From positions 1-36,447 of the forward strand of contig NZ_LZHH01000025.1 in NCBI RefSeq assembly GCF_001690595.1: a stretch of 36,447 nucleotides of DNA, read 5' to 3'. Position 1 is the stretch's first letter; the number at the start of each line of letters is the position of its first letter. The translations under genes were made by a program, and so were the position numbers. The stretch is from Gilliamella sp. Choc5-1. Lineage in GTDB: Bacteria > Pseudomonadota > Gammaproteobacteria > Enterobacterales > Orbaceae. The notes under the pieces are model-generated. The model saw nothing but the letters and a program-made list of their open reading frames with translations, did not search any database and was not told the DNA's origin. Below, piece by piece: positions 36,186 to 36,447 of the stretch.

Positions 36186-36447
36186 ATGAATCAAACCGCC
36201 AAAATCATTAAACCTAAATTAGGACTTTTAGAATTAGCTAATCAACTCGGTAACGTTCAACAAGCTTGCAAAGTCATGGGATACAGTCGAGATAGCTATT
36301 ATCGCTTTAAAAAATTGTATTAGCAAGGGGGTGAGCTTGCGCTTCAAGAAATCAGTCGTAAAAAGCCTATCGAAAAAAATCGGGTAGAGCCACATATAGA
36401 ACAAGCCGTTGTCAATATGGCCTATGAATATCCAGCTTATGGGCAAC
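36186..36447 (+). pseudogene. IS481-type transposase, 5' part, with internal amber stop
   Basis: An ATG at 36186 with a GGAGAG site starts a frame of 45 codons (AKIIKPKLGLLELANQLG, CKVMGYSRDSYYRFKKLY), an N-terminal helix-turn-helix typical of IS481-family transposases. It is stopped by TAG at 36321-36323. The same frame continues after the stop with [28 protein letters not shown] and AYEYPAYGQ to the window edge, where the next family segment would follow. One base change (for example GAG or CAG to TAG) explains the stop. The DDE catalytic domain lies outside the window. The element's left end probably falls near 36130-36150. Confidence 0.75.

Noticed and set aside
36234-36446. A minus-strand open frame of 70 codons at the right edge
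   Set aside because: It lies antisense to the IS481-type transposase, whose plus-strand frame shows clear family motifs.

Overview
The window is an AT-rich stretch of chromosome from a gammaproteobacterium. Its housekeeping proteins look enterobacterial-like but divergent, and the base composition and gene order suggest an Orbaceae-type insect-gut symbiont such as Gilliamella. That taxonomic call is inference; no rRNA is present. Several gene orders match Escherichia coli: hemA facing lolB-ispE, cmoA-cmoB, ybbO next to cnoX, and the block yafD / mltD-gloB / rnhA / dnaQ / tRNA-Asp (aspV).

Layout. 1-316: 3' end of an unidentified, probably surface, protein, followed by a terminator. 566-2608: yigZ, then nfi (endonuclease V) and trmN overlapping by 11 nt. 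2620-4851: a two-gene minus-strand operon of a dimethylargininase (DDAH) and an ArcD-type basic amino acid antiporter. 5125-5676: apt. 5892-9378: a three-gene cassette of a secreted VWA-domain protein, a sensor histidine kinase broken by a one-base frameshift, and an OmpR-type response regulator. 9442-10425: an ada gene that has lost its start codon and N-terminal tip. 10502-13414: ispE-lolB against hemA. 13451-14056: a frameshifted DUF1289 gene and a small zinc-ribbon protein. 14156-14242: tRNA-Leu(CAA). 14580-20600: a giant alpha-2-macroglobulin-family protein with a thioester motif. 20858-22594: cmoB and cmoA. 22667-24923: a membrane metallophosphoesterase and rnd. 24951-29623: mtnN, ybbO, cnoX, map, rlmC. 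29876-32216: gshA overlapping yafD. 32197-34760: mltD, gloB, rnhA on the minus strand. 34940-35867: dnaQ and tRNA-Asp. 35916-36447: an integrase C-terminal remnant and an IS481-type transposase with an internal amber stop, i.e. a worn integration site at the tRNA-Asp 3' end.

Most genes serve core functions: tRNA/rRNA modification (trmN, cmoA/B, rlmC), DNA repair and replication (nfi, ada, rnhA, dnaQ), nucleotide salvage (apt, mtnN), glutathione (gshA, gloB), envelope (lolB, mltD, A2M). The less ordinary parts are the VWA-kinase-regulator cassette, the DDAH/ArcD operon, the membrane-anchored A2M, a CnoX lacking the redox cysteine, and a set of decaying genes (kinase, DUF1289, ada, integrase, transposase). 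I see no CRISPR array, intact prophage or obvious new defence system.
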